NCBI GenBank assembly: GCA_033064195.1
Contig: JARBJD010000095.1
Span: 1-64,000 of the forward strand
Direction: 5' to 3'
DNA from: Blattamonas nauphoetae
Lineage: Eukaryota > Preaxostyla > Oxymonadida
DNA: 64,000 nt
Part shown: one piece after another, positions 9,420-20,500 of the stretch
Position numbering within the stretch: the stretch's first letter is position 1
Layout of the letters: each line of letters starts with the position of its first letter
Translations under genes and position numbers: made by a program
Notes under the pieces: generated by a model
Seen by the model: only the letters and a program-made list of their open reading frames with translations
Databases searched by the model: none
Told to the model about the DNA's origin: nothing

Positions 9420-10135
9420 TGTGTGATGGAAAAAAAAAGAGAAACCCTCTTCATGGTATTCACCGTTGTTGTCTACAACCCATCTGAGCCTTGTGATCCA
9501 ATTCTCAAAAACCATAAGTATTGTTTCCTTGGAGATCAGAGCCATCAGTTTCGCTAATTGACTCTCTATGTGTTGAAAATTCAATGTTGAAATTCTTTGA
9601 AGTTTGTACTTGAGGTACTGAAAGAGGAAAAAGTCGGATGGCGCAAGATTCGAAGAGTGGGCCGGGTGTTCAAGGATCGATAAATGGGCTAGACTCATTG
9701 CCGCGAGTATAATCTTGGATTGATGGACACTACAAGTATCCTGGTGAATGAACACTTCTTTATCCTCCATTCTTTCAATTTCTCTCCAACTTTTCAATCT
9801 TTCTAGAACATTCTCAACGTACACCAGTGAATCAACAGTCAAAACTGGGTCGACACACTTTACAACAGGGGTATCCTCCACCCCCACCAAATTAGGGCCA
9901 TCGTTTTATTGCCATTAATCGTTCTGCGAGTAGATTTTGGACGTGGAGTACACTCTTCAATCCAGGTGTGCTTATTTTCATAAGTCATGGAGAACAATGA
10001 TTCGTCACCAGTGAGAATGTGTTCGAACCCTGAAGATCTTCGCGATTCCAGAAAGGCACACATGGACTGGGAGAGTATAATCCGTTGCTGCTTGAGCTGT
10101 GGAGTCAGCTCGAATGGGACATAACGGTTCTAAAA
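9420..10135 (-). mobile_element. mariner-family transposase remnant (DD34D)
   Basis: Minus-strand pieces encode the C-terminal two thirds of a mariner transposase. Landmarks are FELTPQLKQQRI, then HILTGDESLF (first catalytic Asp), VFIHQDTCSVH (second Asp) and NLAPSDFFLF (third Asp). Exactly 34 residues lie between the last two Asp, the DD34D spacing of mariner. The ending is TRLRWVVDNNGEY. The reading frame changes near 9,880, between ALIWWG and EDTPVV, and a TAG stop lies at about 10,130. The N-terminal helix-turn-helix domains and both terminal inverted repeats are missing or unrecognised, so this is a dead, 5'-truncated copy. Its truncated end abuts a pogo-like fragment of opposite strand at about 10,140. 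Confidence 0.85.
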
Positions 10136-10144
10136 TACCCATGT

Positions 10145-10400
10145 AGAAAATGGGTATATCGTTTTCTGAAGAGACAAACATCGATACACTCAATCCTTCC
10201 AACTCCTGTGGATGAGGCACGGTTCAAGGCCTCCACACTCCCACACAACCTTCCTTTTCTCTGCAAACTACTCAAACTCGTGGAAATCCATCAATACCAC
10301 CCAGACCTCATCATTCAGCTTGACGAAACGAGCCTCCAGTCAAAAAAATGACAGCGTTATGTGTGTTAGCCGCTTCTGGTCAACCCCACATGACCCATCT
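10145..10400 (+). mobile_element. pogo/Tigger-like (DDE_1) transposase fragment
   Basis: A short plus-strand reading resembles the pogo/Tigger pattern. It has a helical segment with KWVYRFLKRQTSI and a region ending LIIQLDETSLQ, where DET carries the first catalytic Asp. After a run of seven A residues the frame shifts to MTALCVLAASGQP, the strand that follows in DDE_1 transposases. The rest of the catalytic domain is not recognisable. This is a fragment of about 250 bp, probably broken by a later mariner insertion or rearrangement on its left. Confidence 0.5.
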
Positions 10401-10679
10401 TCTCTTTTCACAAATTTTGTCAACTCCTTAACTTTCAGACCATGTGTTTTTTCTTTACAAGAACGCATGGCACGAGACAAGAATTCAAAAGAGAGGCACG
10501 ATGGATCACGAGTACGACGACTCGACGCATAGAATCACGATAGATTCGGGAGATGCAGGTTTTTGCGAGACATTCGAACTGGAATGAAGTTCATCATCAC
10601 ATTTATCCTGAGATGATCCAAAAGCGACTTCCTCGAACGAATGATGATGATTTTCCATCTTTCTCAAGATTTGAAAAAG

Positions 10680-12450
10680 AACTATGCCATTTTTCGACGA
10701 AATACAACATATCCAACTCAGCCATCGGGTCATTAGAATTTCGAGCATTAAATCGGACAATATGGGAAACAACGTTCGACATCTGGTCTCATTGGACGAG
10801 CGCATCAGCAAGGATCTGTTGTTATTGAAGCAGGAACAGTTGGAGGCTTGCAGTTCGTCATTGGTTCTCGACTCACTCCGCATCTCTCGAATTTGCCACA
10901 CCTCATTCACTTCTCGACATCAATTCTCGAACACAGCAGCTCGTTTTATCACAAATTTGCAGATTAATGCAGAACAAAGATGACTTAAGCTAAAGTCACC
11001 ATTACAGCTTTCACAGCTGATAACGCAGAATCGTTGCAGGGAGGATTGAGGAAAGAGCAAAAGAAGGACTTGACCGGACTTGAAGATCAATTTCAACTTC
11101 ACAATGTAGATCTTCCTTACACAGTTCCACTAACATTCCGCTGGACGAATTATCTCCAGAATCTCGCAGAGAACGAACGAGTTCTTTTTCAGGAACCCAA
11201 TGTAGCAAAACGACTTCTAAACTTGGAGATTTATGTGGGCTCACCTGTTCGACCATTCAGTCGATGAGAAATGATGAACTAACACTTCCAACCAAGTGGC
11301 GTCCAATATGCGAAACAATTATCGATTGTCTTTTCACGCGTTGATTAGGTAACGATTCGTCTTCAATCTTGTTTTTTGGCGGCTGTTCTGACCAAAGAGG
11401 GTCATTCAGCCTCTTCAAAAGCACGTCCAACCAGAAACTATCGACACGAATGACTCCGACAAAGAGGTAAAGGTCATCTGTTCTGACGAGGAGGAGGACG
11501 GAGAGACTGTGTCAGCTGAGCAGCGGATACGAAAGCAGAGAGAGCAAAACGAAGGAAGGAGATGAGAGAGATTGAAATGGAGCGATTGGAGAAAGAATGG
11601 AGGAAGAAGGCAACGACTGGAGAAGAAAAGAGAAAGGATAGCATGCAACATCATTGTGAACTAACTATCATTCCTCAAGAAAAATGTATCCAAATTCCGC
11701 TGGTGCCAATGGTACAGAACGGTGGCTATGAGAATCGTCAAAGCAAGAACGATCCAAATTGTAGCGTCAGTTTTCCAGAACGAAAGTCACTACCGACATC
11801 ATCACCTTTTTCAACTGTATCCTCATTCTCGATCGATGGGATAGAGAGAAAAAAGTTGAATGACAATATTACCGTAATCATTCAAAATCAAAACAAACAT
11901 TGACCAGACTTGCCTCCATATAAACCATTGGCTATTCCATCAAATACAACTCAACACACTCCAAAGTCGAAAACGTCGATCCAATCAACAATGGAATCGT
12001 TCGTGTTTCGAAGTCCTCCCACGACAGTATCAACTCCTCCTCAAACTCCTTTTTTACCAGCAGCTCCAGTTCTCGCTCCAAAATCATCTCACGACATTCA
12101 AAACAATATGCACTTCTTCGTCGAATCAATTCGCTCAGCATTCGACACATACGCGCTATCGGTAGTTCCGCGTGATTTTGATATCACAAAATCTCTATTC
12201 AACACTTTTCTAGGATGCAGATGACAACCCCTTCACAGTCACTTTGGTCTCATATACTATGATTGGTGGACTGAATACGGACCAAGAGAGGATGGGGGAC
12301 ATATTTCGAAACTGGTGCTTGCACTGGAGACGATTGCCGTCTCGGAAGTTGAGTGTGAGCGCAACTTTTCCTCAATGACTCAGCACTATTCCAAGTCCAG
12401 AAGAAGGTCGAAGCCGAAACAGATATTCCTGGAGATAATTATGGCCTCAA
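10680..12450 (+). mobile_element. hAT-like transposase remnant
   Basis: The right end (12,300-12,440) encodes LALETIAVSEVECERNFSSM followed by an SKSRRRSKPKQ helix, a clear match to the hAT dimerisation domain that ends these transposases. Upstream plus-strand pieces in different frames include SVVIEAGTVGGLQFVI (about 10,815) and ITAFTADNAESLQ (about 10,995), which fit the DDE/RNase H core. The central third (11,420-12,210) is charged or proline-rich and unassigned. Frame changes and stops separate the pieces, so this is a decayed copy. No terminal repeats or 8-bp target duplication were found. Confidence 0.6.
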
Positions 12451-12480
12451 CGCCTCCAATCAGATGAAGATAATTGTGGC

Positions 12481-13061
12481 GTCACCAATTAGTTCCATGT
12501 CAACAATTCGTGTTTTTTCTGGAATTATCACTTTTGGTCAAATTAAGAAAAAAAGAACATTTTCGAATTTTCCTCCCACGCGATCCCGAGAAAACCTCAA
12601 AATACGTTTAACATTTCGAATGCACACATTTTTCTCAACTTTTTGACCTCATTTCTCCACAACTAGCCATCCATTTTGAATCAAATAAAAGGCATTCTAG
12701 TCGGATAGATCTCGACAAAAGATGTTCCAAAATAAACCGATTTTTGAACTAAGCTTTTTTTGTCGAGAAAAATATGGGTTTTTTTCGATATTCGTTAATA
12801 CCCAGACTTTTTTCTCCAAATTTTTGGTAGAAATGTTCGTTTCATAAAAAAAGGTTCTGTGCAAAATTTCATCGAAATTGATACATTGGTTGAAGAAATA
12901 TTGTCAAAACGATTTTTTGAATCGGGCTCAAGTGGGTATTTTGGGGTTTTCTCGGGATCGCGCGGGATGATAATTGTTAAAATTATATCTTTTTTTAGTT
13001 TGACCAATATTGATTTTTCCAGAAAGAGGGTCGGATTGGTGACATGGGACGTATTGGTGAC
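12481..13061. repeat. MITE-like inverted-repeat element, copy 1
   Basis: An element of about 580 bp flanked by inverted arms. The left arm begins GTCACCAATTAGTTCCATGT and the right arm, read in reverse complement, begins GTCACCAATACGTCCCATGT. The similarity continues for about 120 bp, through a shared block GCGATCCCGAGAAAACC (about 12,580 and 12,950). No ORF. The long arms and lack of coding capacity suggest a non-autonomous DNA transposon. The terminal GTCACC motif gives no obvious superfamily. Confidence 0.65.
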
Positions 13062-13084
13062 ACAACTTTAAGCGAAAAAAACCA

Positions 13085-13345
13085 AATTTTTCTCGACAAA
13101 AAATTATTAGAAAAAAAACGAGTTATTTTTTGAGCAGCTTTTGTCGAGATCTTTACGATCACAATGCATTTTATTGGATTCAAAACGGATGGCTGGTTGT
13201 GGAGAAACGAGTTGAAAAAGTTGAGAAAAATGTGTGAATCTCTAGCTTTCACAGTATTTTGAGGTTTTCTCTTGATACAGGCATTTTGGAGCTGAATCAA
13301 TTTTTATGTTTCTTTGTTTGACTTATATAGATTTTTCAAGCCCCG
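13085..13345. repeat. MITE-like element, copy 2 (truncated, inverted)
   Basis: This stretch repeats about 200 bp of copy 1 in reverse orientation. The block with CGAGATCTTTACGATC, GGATGGCTGGTTGTGGAGA and AAAAATGTGTGAAT matches 12,620-12,780 of copy 1. The following GGTTTTCTC and TTTGACTTATATAGA match the arm of copy 1. The outer end is missing. Confidence 0.6.
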
Positions 13346-13703
13346 TTACCCGGATAAATGAAATTGTTCGGATTAATCACAAATCAATCACTCCCATCCT
13401 TCCCTCCACAATTGACTCGAATTCAGCTCTCCCCCAATCCTTCCTTCCACCGTTCACTCGAATTCTTGACCTTCTCCAATAATTTCAGTTTTGATCATTT
13501 TCAATATATCACGCACTGTTCCAAGAATCCCGATTTCTACAGTGATGAAACACCAATCCAAGCACAGTTCGATTTCACCTTCACAACTCGTCTGTTTATT
13601 TTGATTTTATCTCAACAACTTTCTTTTCAGATGGTGAAGTGATTCGTAAAATGAAAAAAAGTTCCCGTTGATTGTTCCTGGACAGGGATGCCAATAATAG
13701 GGC

Positions 13704-14300
13704 CATCACAAAAGCGCATGAATTCATTCAACCGCCATAAATCAAGATTTTCCCAGAATCGGATAGATATACTCCAACTAAGAAAAAACAAAAATTTTGA
13801 AAAACATCCACTGATACTCATTGAGAAAACCGCCTTGAACTTGAAAAGTGTCAGTTTTCACAATTCATTTTGGCAATATCTCAACAACCAGTGAATCAAT
13901 TGTCATGAAATTTTTGCCAGATACTTTTGTTGATGATTCGGACATTTTAAAAAAAGGAAAAAGATTATGGGTATCTGGTAAAAAGTCGAAAAACCCATAT
14001 TTTCTCGAAAACACTCACAGATACAAAGTTTTGCCTCTTTTTTCATAAAAATCGTTTTTTTTGAGGTCTTTACGAATAGAATGTACTTTATTTGGTTGAA
14101 AACGCATGATTTGTTGTGGAGATGTGACGTCGAAAAGTTCGCGGTTTTTGAGTGCATTTTGCTGAATGAGGCTACAGGGCCCAATAATGTGCCTTTAGCT
14201 CCAATATTTATTAGAATTATTGTCTCACCAAAACAACATTTCACAGATAAAATCTCGATTGATGGCGGTTTACTGAATTTCGGCGGTTTTGTGACAGAAC
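13704..14300. repeat. MITE-like element, diverged copy 3
   Basis: An element of about 600 bp with imperfect inverted ends of about 50 bp. The left end runs CATCACAAAAGCGCATGAAT and on to ACCGCCATAAATC; the right end in reverse complement runs GTCACAAAACCGCCGAAATT and on to ACCGCCATCAATC. The interior shares two blocks with copies 1 and 2 (around 13,880-13,990 and 14,060-14,125, the latter with GAGGTCTTTACGAATAGAAT and TTGTTGTGGAGA). So it is a relative of the same family with different ends. No coding capacity. Confidence 0.6.
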
Positions 14301-14671
14301 CAAAACTTTGGTCCATGACTGTGTTATTGTCGCTGCAAAAATGATCGACCTCCGAATTAGGTCGACCTTTCATCAAGTTTGTCACTTCAACAGACTCTTT
14401 TTCTTTTCTATTTCAAAAAATGTCGTCTTTAATTGTTGAAAGATGAAAACGAAATCTTTGATCCGTGATTGCGCTGTATCGTCTCGGAGAAGATATTTTT
14501 TCCAGTTTCACTCTCGGGTTATTATTTTATTTAAGAAATAGTTCCATTGAAGTGGGTGATTGTATCTCAGACAGCTGCAAAAACTTATTCCATTTGAAGG
14601 GATCCCCATAATTCACATCGAACCCAAAACCTCGTCATCCCTCACTTCATTTGACCTTCCCACACAGGGAT
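14301..14671. other. intergenic sequence before the metallophosphoesterase
   Basis: No ORF, repeat or RNA gene is apparent. A 5' UTR or an extra upstream exon of the next gene could lie here. Confidence 0.3.
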
Positions 14672-15659
14672 ATGTCGTCGATATATCTCTTATCAGATCT
14701 TCATATTAATTATCCCGAGAATTGGCAATGGCTTAACTCAATCAAAGGACACGAAAATGACATCCTCGTACGAGATTATTTTCCAATTATCTGAATCCTT
14801 TCTCCATCTATCCATAGATCATTGCTGGAGATATTTCTCATGACTTATCTGAACTTCAAAAATGTCTACACACTCTTGTTCGCCGCTTTCTGTCTGACAT
14901 CTCTTCTTTCTTGATTTTCAAGGAGCATTTTCTTTATTCCAGGGAACACCGATCTCTGGGTCACTGGTGGTGAGAAAATTTCATCAATGGACAAAGTCTG
15001 AACAGATTCCCTTCATTTTTCCAGCTCAACTCAATTCTGACAATCTGCGAGAACGTTGGCGTCGAGACAAAACCCAAAGAATTTGCACATTTTTGGATTG
15101 TCCCTTTGTTTTCATGGTACGATTCATCGTTTGCAAAGCAAGATACACTCACAAAGTCGGATGTCGAAGAATTGCGTGGATACTCCGATGTTCACTTCTG
15201 CAAGTGGAAAAAGGTTTGCGAGAAGTACATTAAGTTATCGATATCATTTCCATTCTTCTTCAAGGGGACATCGCCTCTTAGTCTCTTCGAACGGAATGAA
15301 GAGTTTATCAAAGCGTTCGACATCTCCAATACCAAACCAGTCATCTCGTTTTCTCATTTCCTCCCTCGGCGATCCCTCTTGCCGCCACGTAGTGAACTAA
15401 AGCAGAAATACCTGCCTCATGTCTGTTTTTTTTCTGTTTCACTCTCTGATTCACTCTCTGACAGGTTGTTGGTTCATCAAGGATAGAACAACAAATTCGA
15501 CAACTTGGGTCCACTGTTCATTGTTTTGGGCACACACACGTCAAGCAACGTCAGACCCTTGATGGTGTTGAGTACATCCAGAATCCTCTGGGCTATCCAA
15601 AAGAAAGAAATGCCCAAAATAGGCCTGCCGAGATTGAATTAGTTTGGCCAAGTCCCTGA
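14672..15659 (+). CDS. calcineurin-like metallophosphoesterase
   Basis: Five exons (14672-14767, 14818-14891, 14923-14995, 15025-15420, 15465-15659) give about 277 residues, with introns of 29-50 nt that keep the frame. The protein opens MSSIYLLSDLHINYPENW (metal-binding DxH), followed by DILIIAGDISHD (the GD motif) and IFFIPGNTDLWV. A central IVPLFSWYDSSF and PVISFSHFLPR come next, and the end is VHCFGHTHVKQRQTLDG (GHTH) plus IQNPLGYPKER. This set defines a small cytosolic metallophosphatase family of plants, algae and protists that hydrolyses phosphate esters; the substrate is unknown. Oddity: the usual GNH is GNT, so the metal-bridging or catalytic His of that motif is missing, although the flanking PGN-DLWV is intact. 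Activity may be altered. Confidence 0.85.
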
Positions 15660-15892
15660 AGTCATAGTTTCGCTCTTGTGTTAAGCCCGTTTGTCAGCCG
15701 TAGATTGTGAAGTGGACAGTCGGCATCCGACTCATGTTTTGTCATCTTTAACTTTCATGCATCCTTCTTTTTCGAAAGTGAACAGTTGTTTTCTAATTTG
15801 AACTCTAATCAAATGACTGTTTTTTCCTCTTGAGAGGATGTATTTCTCCCCCAAAGAAGAATGGGAGACAACAAATCCTTTCCGTGACAATC
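15660..15892. other. intergenic spacer
   Basis: AT-rich gap of 233 bp between two same-strand genes. It must hold the end signals of the metallophosphoesterase and the promoter of the ArfGAP gene, but I see no clear motif. Confidence 0.3.
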
Positions 15893-17396
15893 ATGTCCAA
15901 TGATCCAGTCACACTTCTTCAAGAAATTATGACATATCCAGGGAATGATATTTGTGCGGATTGTCAGAGCAAAAGTTTTTTCCACACTCTCACTTTACAC
16001 ATCCTCTCTCAGAACCAAAATGGGCTGCACTTCCATTTGGTGTATTTATTTGTCACGAGTTTGCTTTTTTCTATCTCCTCTACCCTATGTAGATGTTCTG
16101 GATCGCACAGGCATCTTGGACCACAAGTCAGTTTCGTCAAGTCAACAAATCTCGATGTCTGGAGGATGGACGAAGTTCAAAAAATGCAAATCGGAAACAT
16201 TCAGGCAAATAAATACCTTGAAGCTAATTTGCCCTACGATTACGAAAGACCTCACCCGAAAGACGGCAACTTAACGTATCCACTTTTCCATCATCTTTTC
16301 ACTCTCACAGAAAACGAGAAAAGTTTATTCGAGAAAAGTACCAACGAAAACTTTGGGCTGATAAGGTCATTCTTTTTTTTGAGTATCTCTGTAGAACGGA
16401 ACATACCCAACCCCGTCGCCACGACCAGCCGCTGTAAAAACTGTGGTATCTCAACCTCCACCATCTCTACCACCCGTACGAGTACCTGCTCAGACAACGA
16501 CAACTTCCCAACGAGGAAAAAGAAACGACCCATTCAGCAGATTTGATGACTCATCTCCTGTTCCCGCAAACCAACACTCACCCCCCCTCATTGCATTAGG
16601 ATCACTTTCACGGAAACAAAATGATTTTGGTTCCGGAACCGTGGAACAATCACAACCACCCCTCGCACCTCCATCTCAAACTCGCCAGGTCCTCAATCGA
16701 TCGTATCAACTTCCTCCTCCTCCCCAACAGGGAATATCTGCTCCACAACGCAAACCGCCAACTGTTCCTGTCATTGAACAAACCAACACACAACAAACAG
16801 CCCAATCACAAGGACAATCACTCATCTCATTTGATGCACTCCCACCGCCATTTCCTGTTTCTTTGCCGAACTCGACTACATCTTATTCAGTTTCTTCAAT
16901 ACCAGTCCAAGCTCTTTGTCGTGTTATCGTTCGTTTTAACATTGGTGGAACACCATTTTCTACGTTTCTATCAACGCTGATCCGATCTCCGCCCACCTCA
17001 GTTCTCTATCGCTTGAGTGTCCAGATTCAGACAAAAGGTATCATTGTTTCTCATACAACCACATCATCTGCTCAACTGCCGATGTATGTTCATCTTGAAC
17101 ACTGTCCACCTTTTGTCGCCATTGCTCCTCAGTCAGAACCTCCAATCTTCTATCCACCGTCATCCAATCCAAATGATGCGGCTCTTTTAACGTCATTCAT
17201 GTTTGTCGATCGAGATCCCGACATTTTTGCCATCATCATCAGCTCACTCCGTACTGTCGCAGCCCAACAACAAAAGGGTATAGGATCAGGTCAACTCTCA
17301 GTAATTCCTGTTCCTGAAGGTAAACTCGCAAATCTGGGAGTCTCACACGATTATTTCTGCGAGGAATGTGCTTTCTATGGAATCAATACCGTCTGA
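15893..17396 (+). CDS. ArfGAP fused to a KCTD-type BTB/T1 domain
   Basis: Five exons (15893-15974, 16013-16058, 16093-16275, 16311-16365, 16395-17396) give about 455 residues. Residues 1-125 are an ArfGAP zinc finger: ICADC...CHEC, WAALPFGVFIC, GSHRHLGPQVSFVKS and NLDVWRMDEVQKMQ. Only the GAP arginine finger of family members should be checked; the R of HRHLG is present. Residues 145-300 are a disordered P/Q/S-rich linker. Residues 310-455 are a tetramerisation BTB fold: VRFNIGGTPFSTFLSTL, then FVDRDPDIFAIIISSLRT and a C-terminal EECAFYGI, as in KCTD proteins. The linker and T1 domain share one uninterrupted exon with no internal Met before the T1 core, so a simple gene-boundary error is unlikely. 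Likely role: Arf GTP hydrolysis at membranes, with oligomerisation or cullin-3 binding through T1 (inference). Confidence 0.82.
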
Positions 17397-17558
17397 CTTT
17401 CTTTTTTCCAAGTTTTGCGACATTTCACATTTGTTTGGAGTCTTATTTCACGTGTCTCTTTTGTCAAGTGATCCAGGGAACCATTTGACTATCCACAACA
17501 CTCCTTGATACTCTGATAACTTTTCTTGTGACTCGGATCATCTCTCTCGAGAGAAAAG

Positions 17559-20500
17559 ATGAATCAACCCGACAGGCATCCAGTACAACGAGCATGCGAT
17601 CTCTGTCGGAAACGGTATTTTACGTTTTCACTCATTTTTTCGCGACGGTACTATCAATTTAGAAAAATCAAATGCGACGGGTTTCTTTTTCTCGACAATT
17701 TTTTCTTTCATTCTTAGTAATAAGCCATGCCTGAATTGCTCCAAACGAGGTGTTGATTGTTCATATAAAACCACAAACAGACGATGTTCACTTTTTTTTC
17801 AATTCATTTCCTCTTCCTCCCAACAGCAAAAGCAACAGCCAAGAAACATCATCTCTCACTGAATAAGGTGACCAAACCAAAAGTTCTCCCCCAATCAACC
17901 CTCATGATTTTGAAACCCAGTCAATACTCATCACACCATCTCACACCTCTAGAGCCTGCCCGAATTATTCAGAATGAAACAATTCAACAAACTGAAACAA
18001 TGACAACTAACTTGTCAGGCTCTCCTTCTGAGCTTGAATTAATCCCCTCTTCTGTTCGAAAACAATCTCAACGACCTATCAAGCCAAAAAATCATTCCCA
18101 CTCTCATACTCACACTGGAAATTACGCAGATACAACTATTGCAGATGTAACAATTCCTTTTTTAGATATTAACGAGTCCAAGTATTTTTATCTCGAGATT
18201 TATCGTCGGTACATCAACACCAATCTTGGACTCCTTGGAAACAATATGTCATACTTCCAATTTTTCCCGTTCCGCTCAAAAGATATTTTGCTGTGCATTT
18301 CCAAGATACATTCTCAGGGAAATCCTGAAGGATCGTCGCACACACCTAATCAACAGAATCTCACGAGATACGAACGCCTCTGCCTTTTGTACTTCCACAC
18401 ACTTCACATTCAGTTTTACTCTATCATTGGGACAGCAGCCCGCCTTGTCGGACACTTCCACACATCAAGACTGTGCATCCATCAGGCACAACTCTACGCC
18501 ACCCTCCTCCAACTCCCCGTCGAACTGATCCCGACGCGCAATCTGAACATGCTCACTCGATTTGAGCGGTGCCTGTCGCCGGTGTTCTCATTTGTTCTCT
18601 CGTCCACTTCGAACTCTCCAACCACTCAACACCCACTCGAGATTGCTGAGAAACTCAATCTCCCACAACCAGCTCTCGACATGAACGCTCCTGTGCCTGC
18701 CTCTGTGCTCCTCGAATGGTCGCCCCTCTCGTCGCTGATCTACTCGCTCTTCTTCTCCAGCTCTGTCAACACGGACCTCCCCTTCACAGACTGCGAGATG
18801 ATGGAAGGCTGCATCCTGACCGAGTTCCAACTCGGCCGAGAGCTGATCCGCAACTTCGACACGTTCTCCAACGGGCGCATCGGGGCAAGTACGGACAGCA
18901 CCAACCTGGATCTCTCGTCGCCCTCCTCTCAGTTCTACCGCGACCTCTTCTGCTCGCCGTATTCAGTCTTCTACCCCCTCGCCGTGTCCCCTCGCAACCC
19001 GTTCCCACCTCCCTCGCCAGACCCGTCTCCCATTCTCCTTCCGGACCAGGCACCCGAACAGGAGTCTGCCCGCTTTGGTCTTCGCGCATTCGACGCCCAC
19101 TGTGAACAGCTCCTCTCTCTCGTTCGCAGTCGGAACTCCATCAGCCCAGCCCTGTTCACGCAGAAAGTGCAGCGCCATCTCTCCACGCTGTTCAAACTCA
19201 TCGACCACTCCTCGCTGAAACCACGCAACAACGACTCCAGTATCCAGAACTCCTTCCTCCCCATCTTCATGTACTATTCACACAGGAACCAGTTCTCGCA
19301 ACCAGGCGACCTCCCGCACGTTCCGCTTCAATCAACACGAAGTGCCCTTCCCTCGCAGGTGCTCAACCTCCACGGCAAGCACGTGCAGAAGACATTCCAT
19401 GATCCGTGCTCTCGCTTTGTGAACATGATTGAGTCGATTGAGATTCGGATCATCTTCTCGTCGACAGTATCCACTCTCTCCTCGATCTTCCACAACGACA
19501 TCTCTTCCTTCTTCACTCGCATGGAAGAGGCTCAGCTTGAAGCCCACCCTTCCACTCCATCCAAGCCAGTCGTCACCTCCAAAGACAACACCTACCAAAC
19601 ACACTCGGTTGACCTCTTCCCTCCGCTAGACATCAAGCTTAAACCTGCTGCCGAGCCGACCATTCCCTCCACTCCTCCCCGCTCGCTCACACCTGGCTCA
19701 ATGTCCTTCTCCACCACATGCGTGAATGTTGCTGAGCAGTACTACAACCACTCGCGGGAACCCAATCTGAACATCCGTGTGAGAGTGCAGACAGCCGTGG
19801 AGTCGACCATGCTGTTGTGCATATCGTCGTCTCTCCAACTTCTCCAACTCTTCTCTCTCTCTGCTCTCCGAACCTCTGTCGATTTCTCCACACTCTCGTT
19901 CAGCCCACTTCGACTTGCTTCCTTCGTTTTATCGCTTGCCAATCTCCAACAGGTCATTGTCGATGCAGGCATCCCTTTGGGCGAGCCCCTCCTCCACATG
20001 TGCACAGACGCCTCCGACACCACGCCGTACACCCCTTTCTCCCCTCCACAAGAGCCCATCTACATCCCGTGCGTCAACCACGTGCACTGCTTCCACCAGA
20101 CAGACTCTCCTCGGGACCAGTCACAGGCTCTCCCTCCAAACGTGCCAACCTCTCACTACATCCAACCTGCCGAGATCCCTCCCAACCTCCGCCTTATCAC
20201 CACCCTCCACCTCTTCCACCTCTCTCCGCCGTCTCCCCTTCCTCCTGATCAACCACAACCTGTCGGAGAGCGTCAGTGCCAATGCTCGTGCGGAGAGACG
20301 TTCTCAGACGGCGTTGACCTCGACGAGTCCCTCCTCCTCCACATCCACCCCACTTTCGCCGACTCGTCCAAACCACCGCTGGACACGTCGTTCATTGTCA
20401 AACCGGCCAACCCCAACCACAACCCAGTCGACCTCAGCACCTTCCGCGAGAAGGAGTGGGCCTCTCCCTTCGCCGACACAGACGCCTTCCTCCTTCACTT

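Noticed and set aside
13903-14385. Minus-strand ORF of 160 codons
   Set aside because: It spans the interior and end of the inverted-repeat element, is low-complexity and is not similar to any family.
16860-17396. Separate KCTD-like gene after the ArfGAP gene
   Set aside because: The exon is open through the linker into the T1 domain, and there is no Met between the linker and the T1 core, so a separate start is not supported.
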